NCBI RefSeq assembly: GCF_900091565.1
Contig: NZ_FMCV01000001.1
Location: forward strand, 459,748 to 523,747
DNA: 64,000 nucleotides
Direction of reading: 5' to 3'
Origin: Micromonospora marina
GTDB taxonomy: Bacteria; Actinomycetota; Actinomycetes; Mycobacteriales; Micromonosporaceae
The notes under the pieces were generated by a model that did not search any database, was not told the DNA's origin, and saw only the letters and a list, made by a program, of their open reading frames with translations. The stretch's first letter is position 1, and every line of letters begins with the position of its first letter. The position numbers and the translations under genes were made by a program. Below are positions 53,376 through 62,416 of the stretch, in pieces.

Positions 53376-54220
53376 CCGGCGTCTTCCCACGGAAGGCGCC
53401 CGGTGGCTCCGGTGGCGCCACCGGAGCCACCGGGCGGGTGCCCCGGGCCGCTTCCGGACGCGGACCGGGGCTCCGCGCTGGGAGCGGGGTCCAGTGTCGC
53501 AGGTACGCCGGAGCCGTCCGACGCCGGTCGATCATGGAGGCTGTCGGACCGGATCAGCCCGTCCCGTACCGCGATCCGCCGGTGTGCCCGGGCGGCCACC
53601 TCCTGGTCGTGGGTCACCATCACCAGCGCCACCCCGGACTCGGCGTTCAGCCGTTCCAGCAGCTCCAGCACCGCCTCGCCGGTCGCGCTGTCCAGGTTGC
53701 CGGTCGGCTCGTCGGCGAGCAGTACCGCCGGCTCGGTCACCAGCGCCCGGGCGATCGCCACCCGCTGCTGCTCGCCGCCGGAGAGCTGGTTGGGCCGGTG
53801 GTGCAGCCGGTGCCCGAGCCCGACCCGGCCCAGCATCGCCGCCGCCCGCTCCCGCCGCTGCCGCGCCCCGACACCCCGGTAGACCAGCGGCAACGCCACG
53901 TTGTCCACGGCCGACGTCCGGGCCAGCAGGTGGAACGCCTGGAACACGAAGCCGATGGTCTCGTTGCGCAGCGTCGCCAGTTCCGGCGCGGTGAGCGTGG
54001 TCACGTCCCGCCCGCCGATCACCAGCCGGCCGCCGCTGGGCCGGTCCAGCCCGCCCAGCAGGTGCATCAGCGTCGACTTGCCCGAGCCGGACGGGCCGAT
54101 CACCGCCACGTACTCGCCCTGGTCGATGGTGAGCGACACCCCGCGCAGCGCGGACACCGAAACACCGTCCAGCTCGTACGTGCGCCAGACGTCGACCGCC
54201 TCGACCGCCGGTACGGTCAC
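53372..54220 (-). CDS. MacB/LolD-type ABC transporter ATPase
   Basis: 282 residues. Walker A GPSGSGKST, Q loop, LSGGEQQRVAIARAL, Walker B VLLADEPTGNLDS, switch His in MVTHDQE. The last 55 residues are a Ser/Gly/Pro extension (with GGSGGATGATG) encoded by a perfect 38-bp palindrome. Energises the permease encoded next. Middle gene of the adaptor-ATPase-permease operon. Confidence 0.95.
   Translation of the reverse strand: MTVPAVEAVDVWRTYELDGVSVSALRGVSLTIDQGEYVAVIGPSGSGKSTLMHLLGGLDRPSGGRLVIGGRDVTTLTAPELATLRNETIGFVFQAFHLLARTSAVDNVALPLVYRGVGARQRRERAAAMLGRVGLGHRLHHRPNQLSGGEQQRVAIARALVTEPAVLLADEPTGNLDSATGEAVLELLERLNAESGVALVMVTHDQEVAARAHRRIAVRDGLIRSDSLHDRPASDGSGVPATLDPAPSAEPRSASGSGPGHPPGGSGGATGATGRLPWEDAG
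53398..53435. repeat. perfect 38-bp palindrome inside the ATPase gene
   Basis: Arms 53398-53416 and 53417-53435 are exact reverse complements with no spacer. It lies within the ATPase coding end, 23 bp before the permease start, and would fold as a strong hairpin in the mRNA. Confidence 0.8.
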
Positions 54221-55614
54221 GGCAGTTCCTGGCCGTCGCGCACCTGGTCGGCGCCGCGCACCACCACCCGGTCACCGGCCCGTACGCCGTCGACGATCTG
54301 CACCAGGTCCTGCCCCTGCACGCCGACCGTCACCGGCACCCGGCCGGCCCGGCCGTCGCGCAGCACCCAGACCGCGTCCCGCCCGTCGGCGGAGAACACC
54401 GCCGACGCCGGCACGGCCACCGCGTCGGCGGCCTCCCGCACCCGCAGCCGCACCACCGCGTTCATGCCGGGGCGGGGCGCCGGGGCGGCCTCGGCCTCAC
54501 CGAGACGGCCGGTGCCCAGGTCGAGCCGGACGCGGTAGGTCACGCCGCCCCGGGCCGAGCTGGTGGGCAGCACGTCCACCGACCGCACCGTCGCGTCGTA
54601 CGTCGCACCGGTCACCGCGTCCAGCTCGACCGACGCGGGCACCCCGGCCCGGACCAGCAGCACGTCGGTCTCGTCCACCTCGGCGAGCAGGCCGAGCCGG
54701 CCGATGTCCACCACGGTGAGCACCGGCGTCCCGGCGGTGACCCGGCCACCGGCCGGGATCGCGTCGTCCACCCCCGGCGGCGGGCCGCCCTGCCCGCCCG
54801 TGCCGAGCGCCGACGGGTCGAGACCGGGCACCGCCGCGCCACCGGTCGCACCGAGCAGCCCGGCCAGGTCGGCTTCAGCCGCCGCCCGGGTGCCGCCCGG
54901 CTGCACCACACCGGCGATCGGCGCGCGCAACGTCAGCGCGTCCACTGCCGCCTTCGCCAGGTCGTACGCCTGCTGGGCCTGGATTCGCTGCGCGGCCGAC
55001 AGCGCGCCGACGGCGCTGTTCAGGCCGGCGACCCCGCGCTGCACCTGGGCCACGGCCCGGTCGGCGGCGCGGGCGGCCGACTCGTACTGCCGCTGCGCCG
55101 ACTGGACGTGGAGCAGCAGCGCGGCGCGTACCTGCGGGTCGCCGACCTTGCCGGCGGCGGCGCGGGCGGCGGCGAACGCCTCGTCGGCGGCCCGGTCGGT
55201 GCCGCGCCGGCTGCCGCCCAGGTCGCCCGGGCCGGTGCCCGGCCCGGCCCGCTTCGCCGCGCGCAACGCGTCCCGCGCCTTGGCCAGGCGGTCCCGGGCC
55301 GACGGCGAGTCGATCACCGCGAGTACCTGCCCCCGGCTCACCCGCTGGCCCGGCTGGACCCGCAGGCGGGCCAGTGTGCCGTCGGCGGGGGCGGTGAGCG
55401 TGGCGGCGGCCCGCGCGGTGACGGTGGCGGGCGCGTCGATCACCTCGCTGACCGGCGCGCGGCCCACCTCGGCGACGGTGACCGCCGGGGCGTCGTCGCC
55501 GCAGGACGCGGCGGTCGTGCCGGTCAGCGCGACGACCGCGAGAAGTGCGGTGACGAGACGGGGGCGGCGGGCCGCGGGCAGCCGCGGCGAGGGAGTGCGG
55601 GCCACCCGGACCAT
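54217..55614 (-). CDS. efflux adaptor subunit (HlyD/MacA-type), probable lipoprotein
   Basis: 465 residues. N-terminal lipoprotein-like signal: RPRLVTALLAVVALTGTTAAS before Cys38. Membrane-fusion domains follow: barrel-sandwich segment LTAPADGTLARLRVQPGQRVSRGQVL, a long coiled coil (about 115-235, RLAKARDALRAAKRA, QSAQRQYESAARAADRAVAQ), lipoyl return TLRAPIAGVVQPGG, and a C-terminal beta barrel with PGMNAVVRLRV. Links the ABC pump to outward transport of drugs or peptides. Its ATG at 55614 has only a weak ribosome site. Confidence 0.88.
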   Translation of the reverse strand: MVRVARTPSPRLPAARRPRLVTALLAVVALTGTTAASCGDDAPAVTVAEVGRAPVSEVIDAPATVTARAAATLTAPADGTLARLRVQPGQRVSRGQVLAVIDSPSARDRLAKARDALRAAKRAGPGTGPGDLGGSRRGTDRAADEAFAAARAAAGKVGDPQVRAALLLHVQSAQRQYESAARAADRAVAQVQRGVAGLNSAVGALSAAQRIQAQQAYDLAKAAVDALTLRAPIAGVVQPGGTRAAAEADLAGLLGATGGAAVPGLDPSALGTGGQGGPPPGVDDAIPAGGRVTAGTPVLTVVDIGRLGLLAEVDETDVLLVRAGVPASVELDAVTGATYDATVRSVDVLPTSSARGGVTYRVRLDLGTGRLGEAEAAPAPRPGMNAVVRLRVREAADAVAVPASAVFSADGRDAVWVLRDGRAGRVPVTVGVQGQDLVQIVDGVRAGDRVVVRGADQVRDGQELP

Positions 55615-55643
55615 GCTACGACCCGTCGACAGGCGTCGACGGC

Positions 55644-57068
55644 TCAGCCGACGACCGCCCGCAGGTACGCCATGCAGTCGTCGTGCAGCATCGACCACGG
55701 GTCGCCGAACACCTCGTCTGCGGCCTGCTCCGGGGTCCGGCCCTGGTGCACCACGGCCCGGTAGAAGTCCAGCATCCGCTGCTCGCCGTACCTGTCGACC
55801 AGGTGGCGTACGGCCAGGTAGCCCACGCCGTACGCGCCGCCGACCCGGTCGTCGCTCGCGTCGTCGGCGGGTGCCACCGCCTCCAGCCGCCCGGGCCAGC
55901 CGCCGCCCAGCAGGTCCCGCACCTCGGCCAGGCCGTCGTAGCGGTGCACCGGCTGGCCGTCGGCTCCGGCGTACTCGGCCAGCCCCTCCACCAGCCACCA
56001 GTCCGCGCGGTCGGCGTAGCCGCGGTCGGGCAGCGAGGCCGCGTGGGTCAGCTCGTGCCGGAGCAGGTCGTCGATGCCGGCCGGGGTGACGATCTGGGCG
56101 TTGAGCACGACGTCGTGGCGCCCACCCCCGACGCCCACCGCGTAACCGGCTGTCCACTTCGGCCGTCCGCCGCCGTACCAGCGCTGCCACTCGCCCTTGG
56201 CGGCGTAGAAGACGAGGTACCGGTCCGGCGGGCCGCCGCCGATCGCGTACCGGTCCGCGGCCCGCGCCGCGGTCTCGGCCTGGGCGAGCAGGCCGGGCAG
56301 CTTGCGCCGCTGGGCCTGGGTGGTGGCCACCACCACCCGCTTGCCGACCGTCACGGCGAGGTCGTCCGCCTGCCACGGCCGCACGCCCGCCGGGTCCGTC
56401 TCGGACGGTTCCAGCGCGGTCAGCCGCGGTTCCTCCCCCGCCAGCCGCCAGCGCGTGCCCAGCTCCACTGTGCTCGGCGCGCAGTCCGGCACCACGAAGC
56501 AGTAGCCGACAGTCACCGTGAACCGCCACTCCCCCGGTCGCCCGTCGGCCTCCGCCGGTACCCCGTCGGCCGCCGGCCGCCAGGTCGTGACCCGCAGCGC
56601 CCGCAGCGCCGCGTACCGGCGGCTCAGCGCCGGCCGGGCCGCCGGCTCGGCGACCGCGAGGAAGCCCGCCCGATCCGCGCCGACGAGCGCGGTGGCCTGC
56701 CGGTCCAGCAGCGCGAGCATCCGCTCGCCGAGCCGCCGCTGCGCCGCCGTGCCCGGGTCGTCCGCCGCGGCCGGCCGCCCGGCCGCATCGGGCGCCGGCT
56801 CCCGCAGGAGTACGCCGGGGACCGCGCCCGCCACCAGGCCGAGCGCCAGCCCGAGCGCGGTCCAGAGCGGCCACCGCCGTTTCCGCACCGCCCGCGTCTG
56901 CGCCGGGTCCGGCTGCGCCGGCGGTACGGGATACGGGGCCGGACCAGCGGCGAAGTGCGCCAACGACGCCGCGTCCGGGGCCGGGGCCGGGGCGACGGCG
57001 TCGACGATGGGAGGAGGCTCGTCGCCGTCCGTCGTCCGGCCGGGAGGCTGCTCGTCGCCGTCGGTCAC
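55644..57068 (-). CDS. membrane-anchored HExxH metallopeptidase-like protein
   Basis: 474 residues: an Asp/Pro-rich cytoplasmic N-terminus, one TM helix (about 70-90, LWTALGLALGLVAGAVPGVLL), an NTF2-like middle (about 105-240), and a C-terminal domain with RHELTHAAS (zinc HExxH) and WLVEGLAEYAG, where the Glu of EGLAEY is the third ligand in gluzincin peptidases. The substrate is unknown. It precedes the efflux operon on the same strand, 29 bp upstream of the adaptor start. Confidence 0.85.
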   Translation of the reverse strand: MTDGDEQPPGRTTDGDEPPPIVDAVAPAPAPDAASLAHFAAGPAPYPVPPAQPDPAQTRAVRKRRWPLWTALGLALGLVAGAVPGVLLREPAPDAAGRPAAADDPGTAAQRRLGERMLALLDRQATALVGADRAGFLAVAEPAARPALSRRYAALRALRVTTWRPAADGVPAEADGRPGEWRFTVTVGYCFVVPDCAPSTVELGTRWRLAGEEPRLTALEPSETDPAGVRPWQADDLAVTVGKRVVVATTQAQRRKLPGLLAQAETAARAADRYAIGGGPPDRYLVFYAAKGEWQRWYGGGRPKWTAGYAVGVGGGRHDVVLNAQIVTPAGIDDLLRHELTHAASLPDRGYADRADWWLVEGLAEYAGADGQPVHRYDGLAEVRDLLGGGWPGRLEAVAPADDASDDRVGGAYGVGYLAVRHLVDRYGEQRMLDFYRAVVHQGRTPEQAADEVFGDPWSMLHDDCMAYLRAVVG

Positions 57069-57177
57069 CGGCGAAGGGTACGACCAATCGGGCGTTCCGG
57101 GAAAGAGTCCCCCGCCGTTTAGGAAAGTGCCCCCAGAGGGGCCGAAACCTTCCAGGATCTCTCAGGACGGGGTCGGC

Positions 57178-57390
57178 CGGATCGGACGCGCGCTGGGCGG
57201 CCCGGTAGCGGCCGGGGTGCTGCCGCGCGTACTCGACGGCCCGCCCGACGACGAGCTGGTCCCGAGACTGGAACGGGCCGGCGGGACCAGGGTCTCCGCC
57301 GGCCCGCACTGGGACAGGTGGGGCGTCACGTTCGCCGACCCGGACGGCTACCGCCTCGTGCTGTGCACCCGGGCCTGGTCGAACGACTGA
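57178..57390 (+). pseudogene. C-terminal remnant of a VOC-family protein
   Basis: About 70 codons end in WDRWGVTFADPDGYRLVLCTRAWSND, the last strands of glyoxalase/bleomycin-resistance VOC proteins, preceded by DDELVPRLERAGGT. The N-terminal half with the first metal ligand is missing and no start fits, so it is a broken gene. Confidence 0.6.
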
Positions 57391-57391
57391 C

Positions 57392-58312
57392 TCACTTCTT
57401 CGACAGCACCGCGCGGCCGAAGAACGCCAGGTTGGCCGGGCGCTCCGCGAGCCGGCGCATCAGGTAGCCGTACCACTGGTCGCCGTAGGGGACGTACGTC
57501 CGCACCGTGTAGCCCTCGCCGACCAGGCGCTGCTGCTCCTCCGGGCGGATGCCGTAGAGCATCTGGAACTCGAACCGGCCCGGGTCGCGGTCGAACCAGC
57601 GCGCCCGGTCCTCGCCGATCGCGATCAGCCGCGGGTCGTGCGTGGCCAGCATCGGGTAGCCGTCACCTGACATCAGCACGTTCATGCAGCGCACGTACGA
57701 CTTGTCCACCTCGCGGGCGGACTGGTACGCCACCGACTCCGGCTCCTTGTACGCGCCCTTGCACAGCCGCACCCGCGACCCGGCCGAGGCCAGCTCCCGG
57801 CAGTCCGACTCGGTCCGCCGCAGGTACGCCTGCAGCACCGCGCCCGTGCCCGGGTGGTCCTTGCGGAGCTTCGCCAGGATGTCCAGCGTCGAGTCGGTGG
57901 TGGTGTGGTCCTCCATGTCCAGCGTGACAGTGGTGCCCGCCGCGTCGGCCGCCGCGCAGATCGCCCGCGCGTTGTCGTACGCGAGCTGCTCGTCGAACAT
58001 CTGGCCCAACGCGGACAGCTTCACGCTGACCTCGGCCGCCGGGGTGAGCCCGGCGGCGGCGAGGCGCCTCAGCAGCGTGCGGTATTCGTCCCGGGTGGCG
58101 TTCGCCTGATCCGGGGTGGTGGTGTCCTCGCCCAGGTAGTCGAGGGTGACCGCTTGGCCGTCGGCGACCAGCTCACGGGTGGCGCGCAGCGCGTCGTCGG
58201 TGGTGGCGCCGGCGACGAACCGGCGGACGACGTCCCGGGTGAACGGGGCCGTCGCGACGAGCCGCTCCACCTGGGAAGACCGGGAGGCGGCGAGGATGAC
58301 GGAACGGAGCAT
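57392..58312 (-). CDS. proline dehydrogenase
   Basis: 306 residues; the FAD-dependent PutA-type barrel alone, as usual in actinobacteria. Shows FVAGATTDDAL, VSVKLSALGQMFD, TLDMEDHT and LQAYLRRTESD in order; RLCKGAYKEPESVAY and ATHDPRLIAIG carry proline-binding residues, and near the end FQMLYGIRPEEQQRL and RTYVPYGDQWYGYLMRRLAERP. Converts proline to pyrroline-5-carboxylate at the membrane. The dehydrogenase partner is not in this window. Confidence 0.95.
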   Translation of the reverse strand: MLRSVILAASRSSQVERLVATAPFTRDVVRRFVAGATTDDALRATRELVADGQAVTLDYLGEDTTTPDQANATRDEYRTLLRRLAAAGLTPAAEVSVKLSALGQMFDEQLAYDNARAICAAADAAGTTVTLDMEDHTTTDSTLDILAKLRKDHPGTGAVLQAYLRRTESDCRELASAGSRVRLCKGAYKEPESVAYQSAREVDKSYVRCMNVLMSGDGYPMLATHDPRLIAIGEDRARWFDRDPGRFEFQMLYGIRPEEQQRLVGEGYTVRTYVPYGDQWYGYLMRRLAERPANLAFFGRAVLSKK

Positions 58313-58430
58313 GAGCCGAGCGTAACGCTCACCACCGAGCCCCCGCCGGGTGCGTCCGAGGCCCGCTGCCTCCCACCCTGCGGCCTGGCCCGAGCAGCCT
58401 CGGCTGGCGGGGATCGGCTACAACAATCAC

Positions 58431-58706
58431 GTGGATCGACGACACCCCCGGCGCCGGCTCCGCTCGGCCTCCGTGCAGCTCGGCGCGCTGACCGCGCTGG
58501 CCCTCGCGCTCTCCGGCTGCAACAACGGTTACGACGACGACGATGACGACTGCGCGCTCGGACCGGCCGGCGGAGGCGGCGACACCGTCGCGGTCGCCCT
58601 GCGCGTGCCCGCACCGGCCACCGCCGGGCGCGGCGAACCCGCCCCGGCCGCGGCGCTGCCCGAGCGCGGCGGCTTCGGCACCCACCTCGCCTCCTGCGGC
58701 GGCTGA
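58431..58706 (+). CDS. small Asp-rich lipoprotein
   Basis: 91 residues from the GTG at 58431. LTALALALSGC is a lipobox with Cys30, followed by NNGYDDDDDDC, so the mature end starts with an acidic cluster that could bind a cation. The rest is Ala/Pro/Gly-rich and ends in LASCGG. It precedes the glutathionylspermidine-synthase-like gene by 1 bp. This arrangement recalls E. coli ygiB-ygiC, where a small protein of the DUF1190 family goes with YgiC; direct homology is not claimed. Confidence 0.65.
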   Translation: MDRRHPRRRLRSASVQLGALTALALALSGCNNGYDDDDDDCALGPAGGGGDTVAVALRVPAPATAGRGEPAPAAALPERGGFGTHLASCGG

Positions 58707-58707
58707 C

Positions 58708-59874
58708 GTGCGCCGCGAGGCGACCACGCCGCGTCCCGGCTGGGACGGGACCATCCGGGCCCAGGGCCTGGTGTACGTGGACACCGAGCTGCCCGACGGC
58801 GAGATCATGTCGTACTGGGACGAAACGGCCGCGTACTCGTTCACGCTCGACGAGGTGCTCCGGCTGGAGGAGGCCACGGAGGAGCTGCACCGGATGTCGG
58901 TCGCCGCCGCCGAGCACGTGGTGGCCCGCCGCCGGTACGCCGAGTTCGGCATCCCCGAGTGGGCCGCCGAGGCGGTCGCCCGCTCGCTGCGGGAGAACCC
59001 GCCGACGCTCTACGGCCGGTTCGACCTGTGGTACGACGGCAGCGGGCCGCCGAAGATGCTGGAGTACAACGCCGACACCCCTACCGCGCTGGTCGAGGCG
59101 AGCATCGTGCAGTGGTACTGGCTGGAGCACACCCGCCCGGACGCGGACCAGTGGAACAGCCTGCACGAACGCCTGGTCGGCGCATGGGCCAAGATCGGCG
59201 CCGGGCTGCACGAGCCGCGGGCGCACGTGCTCTGGTCCGACGAGGAGGAGTCGGGCGAGGACCAGATCACCGCCGGCTACCTGGCCGAGACGGCCCGCCA
59301 GGCCGGGCTGGACGTGACGCTCATGCCGATCCAGCAGGTCGGCTGGGACGGGCGGCGCTTCGTCGACGCCGCCGACAAGCCGATCACCACCTGCTTCAAG
59401 CTCTACCCCTGGGAGTGGATGCTGGCCGAGCCGTACGGGCGGACCGCGCTGGACCCGGGCACGCCCACCACCTGGATCGAACCGGCCTGGAAGCTGCTGC
59501 TGTCGAACAAGGCGCTGCTGGCGGTGCTCTGGGAGATGTACCCGGGGCACGACTACCTGCTGCCCGCGTACCTGGACTCGCCGCGCGGCATGACCGAGTA
59601 CGTGGCCAAGCCGCTGCTCGGCCGCGAGGGCGGCTCGGTACGCATCGTGACCGGTGACACGGAGATCACGAACCCGGGGATCTACGGCGACGAGGGCTTC
59701 TGCTTCCAGGAGTTCCGCGCGTTGCCCGAGTTCGAGGGCAACCGGACGGTGCTGGGGAGCTGGATCGTGGACGGCGAGTCGGCGGGCGCCGGCGTACGCG
59801 AGAGCGAGAGCCTCATCACTGACGGTTACGCGCGGTTCCTGCCCCACTACATCGACGCACCGCGTGCGCCCTGA
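58708..59874 (+). CDS. glutathionylspermidine-synthase-like ATP-grasp enzyme (YgiC type)
   Basis: 388 residues: YDGSGPPKMLEYNADTPTALVEAS, CFKLYPWEWM, LLLSNKALLAVLWEMYPGH, YVAKPLLGREGGSV and EEFR-type tail give the GspS_C/YgiC pattern. ATP-dependent carboxylate-amine ligation is expected, but the amidase domain of true Gsp synthetase is absent and the substrates are unknown; actinobacteria make mycothiol rather than glutathione. The GTG at 58708 is coupled to the lipoprotein gene (TGACGTG). Confidence 0.85.
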   Translation: MRREATTPRPGWDGTIRAQGLVYVDTELPDGEIMSYWDETAAYSFTLDEVLRLEEATEELHRMSVAAAEHVVARRRYAEFGIPEWAAEAVARSLRENPPTLYGRFDLWYDGSGPPKMLEYNADTPTALVEASIVQWYWLEHTRPDADQWNSLHERLVGAWAKIGAGLHEPRAHVLWSDEEESGEDQITAGYLAETARQAGLDVTLMPIQQVGWDGRRFVDAADKPITTCFKLYPWEWMLAEPYGRTALDPGTPTTWIEPAWKLLLSNKALLAVLWEMYPGHDYLLPAYLDSPRGMTEYVAKPLLGREGGSVRIVTGDTEITNPGIYGDEGFCFQEFRALPEFEGNRTVLGSWIVDGESAGAGVRESESLITDGYARFLPHYIDAPRAP

Positions 59875-59893
59875 GTCGTCTACCGTTGGTGTC

Positions 59894-60460
59894 GTGAACT
59901 TCGACGCGTACGCCCGGACCGGGGTCGAGCTCGTCAACGCCCGGCTGGACGACCTGGACGGCCTGCGGGCCGTCTTCTCGGACGAGCAGGGCTGGATGCG
60001 CGACGAGGTCGCGGAACGGGACCTGGCGATCTTCCGGCGAGCCCAGAAGCGCCTCCGGGACGTCTTCGAGTACGGCACCTCGGGCCGGGACAACGAGGCG
60101 GTCGCGGAGCTGAACGCGCTACTGGAGGCGTTCCCGGTGCAACCGCGAATCTCCGGGCACGACTCCTCCGACTGGCACATGCACGTGACCAGCCGGGGCG
60201 CGTCGGTCTCCTCCGAATACCTGGCCGGCGCGGTCTGGGGCCTGTCGGTGTGGCTGTGCGAGTACGGCAGCGCCCGCTTCGGGGTCTGCGCCGACGACCG
60301 CTGCGGCAACGTCTACCTGGACACCTCGTCCAACTGCTGCCGGCGGTTCTGCTCCGAGCGCTGCGCCACCCGCTCCCACGTGGCGGCGCATCGGGCCCGC
60401 AAGCGCGCAGCGGTCGGCGAGCAGGCCGTCCCGGCGCAGCCGCTGTCCCCGGTGAGCTGA
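59894..60460 (+). CDS. CGNR zinc-finger regulator
   Basis: 188 residues. An ABATE-like N-terminal domain is followed by the C-terminal CGNR finger: CADDRCGNVYLDTSSNCCRR and FCSERCATRSHVAAHRARKR contain the four zinc cysteines and the basic HRARKR. Such proteins are DNA-binding regulators of stress or metabolism genes in actinobacteria. The start is the GTG at 59894. Confidence 0.9.
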   Translation: MNFDAYARTGVELVNARLDDLDGLRAVFSDEQGWMRDEVAERDLAIFRRAQKRLRDVFEYGTSGRDNEAVAELNALLEAFPVQPRISGHDSSDWHMHVTSRGASVSSEYLAGAVWGLSVWLCEYGSARFGVCADDRCGNVYLDTSSNCCRRFCSERCATRSHVAAHRARKRAAVGEQAVPAQPLSPVS

Positions 60461-60467
60461 CCTGCGG

Positions 60468-60504
60468 CGTCCCGGCCGCCGCCCGTGTACGAGCGGCCGG
60501 GGCG
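60468..60504. terminator. hairpin between convergent genes
   Basis: 12-bp arms 60468-60479 and 60493-60504 with one G-T pair and a 13-nt loop, between the CGNR gene stop and the end of the isomerase gene. Confidence 0.6.
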
Positions 60505-60515
60505 GCGAGCGCCGG

Positions 60516-61322
60516 TCAGGCGTCGACCGGTGAGGGCGCGGTCAGGTTGGCCCGGGCGAACTCCAGGGACTCCCGCAGGTCCGCCTCCCGGACCGCGCGG
60601 CTCTTCGCGCCCCGGGTGGTCACCTCCACCGCCACCGAGCCGGTGAACCCCCGCCCGGCGAGCGACCGGAGCATCTCCGCGCACGGCTGGCCGCCACGGC
60701 CGGGCACCAGGTGCTCGTCACGCCCCTCGCCGGTGCCGTCGCCCAGGTGCACGTGCGCCAGCCCGGATCCCATCCGGTCGGCCATCGCCAACGCGTCGGT
60801 GTGCGAGGCCGCGCAGTGCGACAGGTCCAGCGTGTACGAGGCGTACCCGATCCCGGTCGGATCCCAGCCCGGCGCGTACGGGACGAACTGCCGTCCGGCC
60901 ATCCGCACCGGGTACATGTTCTCCACCCCGAAGTGCACGCCGCCGAACTGCCCGGCGATGGTGTCGAGCCCGTCGGCGAAGGTACGGGCGTAGTCACGCT
61001 GCCAGGTGAACGGCGGGTGCACCACGACAGTGGGCGCCTCCAGCGTCTCGGCCAGCTCGGCGGCCCTGCGCAGCCGCTCCCACGGGTCGGGGCTCCACAC
61101 CCGCTGGGTGACGAGCAGGCAGGGTGCGTGGACCGACAGCACCGGGACGCCGTAGTGCTCGGCGAGGCCGCGCAGCGCGCCCGCGTCCTGGCTGACCGGG
61201 TCGGTCCAGACCATCACCTCGATGCCGTCGTAGCCGAGCTCCGCGGCGAGCTGGAACGCCGCCGCGGTCCGCTCGGGAAAGACCGAGGACGTGGACAGGA
61301 GCACCGGAACGCGGTAAGTCAC
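60516..61322 (-). CDS. sugar phosphate isomerase/epimerase family protein
   Basis: 268 residues, TIM barrel of the xylose-isomerase-like family. [22 protein letters not shown] opens it; [47 protein letters not shown] and [13 protein letters not shown] bear the usual Glu/His/Asp metal ligands. The substrate is unknown. The GTG at 61322 follows GGGGG; a frame to 61379 adds Cys-rich non-family sequence. Confidence 0.88.
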   Translation of the reverse strand: MTYRVPVLLSTSSVFPERTAAAFQLAAELGYDGIEVMVWTDPVSQDAGALRGLAEHYGVPVLSVHAPCLLVTQRVWSPDPWERLRRAAELAETLEAPTVVVHPPFTWQRDYARTFADGLDTIAGQFGGVHFGVENMYPVRMAGRQFVPYAPGWDPTGIGYASYTLDLSHCAASHTDALAMADRMGSGLAHVHLGDGTGEGRDEHLVPGRGGQPCAEMLRSLAGRGFTGSVAVEVTTRGAKSRAVREADLRESLEFARANLTAPSPVDA

Positions 61323-61397
61323 ACCCCCGAGGGTAGCTCCAACCGCCGGCAAGCATCGGGACGAGCAACCGCAAAGCAACCCAGAGCGCTCGCACTG

Positions 61398-62342
61398 TCA
61401 CATCGGCGCGAGCTGATCCAGCCGGCGCAGGATGACTCCCTCCCGCAGCGCCCACGGGCAGACGTCCACACAGTCGACGTCGAGGCGGCGCATCACCGCC
61501 TCGGCCACCACCGCGCCCGCGAGGAGCTGGTGCGCCCGCTGCGCGCTCACCCCCTCCAGCTCCGGCAACTGGGCCGGCGGGATGTGCCTGACGAACCCGA
61601 GCACCTGCCGCAGCCCGGTACGGGTCAGACTCCGGCGCGCCCACAGACCCGCGCCGGAGGGCGCGGCGCCTGCGAGCCGGGCCAGCGTGCGGAACGTCTT
61701 CGAGGTGGCCACCGGGCGCTCCCAGCCCACCGCCGTCAACTGCTCCACCACCGGGTCGAGCTGCGCGTCCACGTACGCCCGCAGTTCCTCCACGGCCTCA
61801 GCCGACGGCGGCGCCAGGCCGGCCGGGTCGACGGCGAGCCGCTCCCGGCTGAGCCGCCCCGCGCCGAGCGGAAGCGAGATCGCCACGTCCGGGTGCTCGT
61901 CGATCCCGGCGGCCAGCTCCAGCGAGCCGCCGCCGATGTCCATGGCCAGCAGCCGCCCGGCCGACCAGCCGAACCACCGCCGCACCGCCAGGAACGTCAT
62001 CCGCGCCTCGTCCGCGCCGGAGAGCACCTCCAGGCGTACGCCCGTCTCGTCGCGGACGCGGGCCAGCACGTCGGCGGCGTTCGTGGCGTCGCGGACCGCG
62101 CTCGTGGCGAACGCCAGCAGATCCTCGGCGCCCAGCCCGTCAGCCGCCGCCCGGGCCATGCCGACCGCCTCGACCAGGCCGTCCGCGCCGCCCTCGGTGA
62201 GCGCGCCGTCCGGCCCGATCTGCTCGGCCAGCCGCAGCACCACCTTCTCCGAGTGCGCCGGCCAGGGATGCGCGCCGTGGTGGGCGTCGACCACCAGCAG
62301 GTGCACCGTGTTGGAACCGACGTCGAGGACACCCAGTCGCAT
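61398..62342 (-). CDS. exopolyphosphatase / GppA-family phosphatase
   Basis: 314 residues. [20 protein letters not shown] and [14 protein letters not shown] are the two phosphate loops of the actin-like fold, and [13 protein letters not shown] the catalytic Glu/Arg-type segment of Ppx/GppA (here Ser-Ala-Val-Arg). Hydrolyses polyphosphate or pppGpp; the short form common in actinobacteria lacks the HD domain. Start ATG 62342. It lies 75 bp before the isomerase gene on the same strand. Confidence 0.93.
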   Translation of the reverse strand: MRLGVLDVGSNTVHLLVVDAHHGAHPWPAHSEKVVLRLAEQIGPDGALTEGGADGLVEAVGMARAAADGLGAEDLLAFATSAVRDATNAADVLARVRDETGVRLEVLSGADEARMTFLAVRRWFGWSAGRLLAMDIGGGSLELAAGIDEHPDVAISLPLGAGRLSRERLAVDPAGLAPPSAEAVEELRAYVDAQLDPVVEQLTAVGWERPVATSKTFRTLARLAGAAPSGAGLWARRSLTRTGLRQVLGFVRHIPPAQLPELEGVSAQRAHQLLAGAVVAEAVMRRLDVDCVDVCPWALREGVILRRLDQLAPM

Positions 62343-62416
62343 GGGAGAGACACTAGGGCCAACACGTTTCGTCGGCTCGGCGGCCGGGCCGGGTCACCGC
62401 GCGTACGCTGGTCCGA

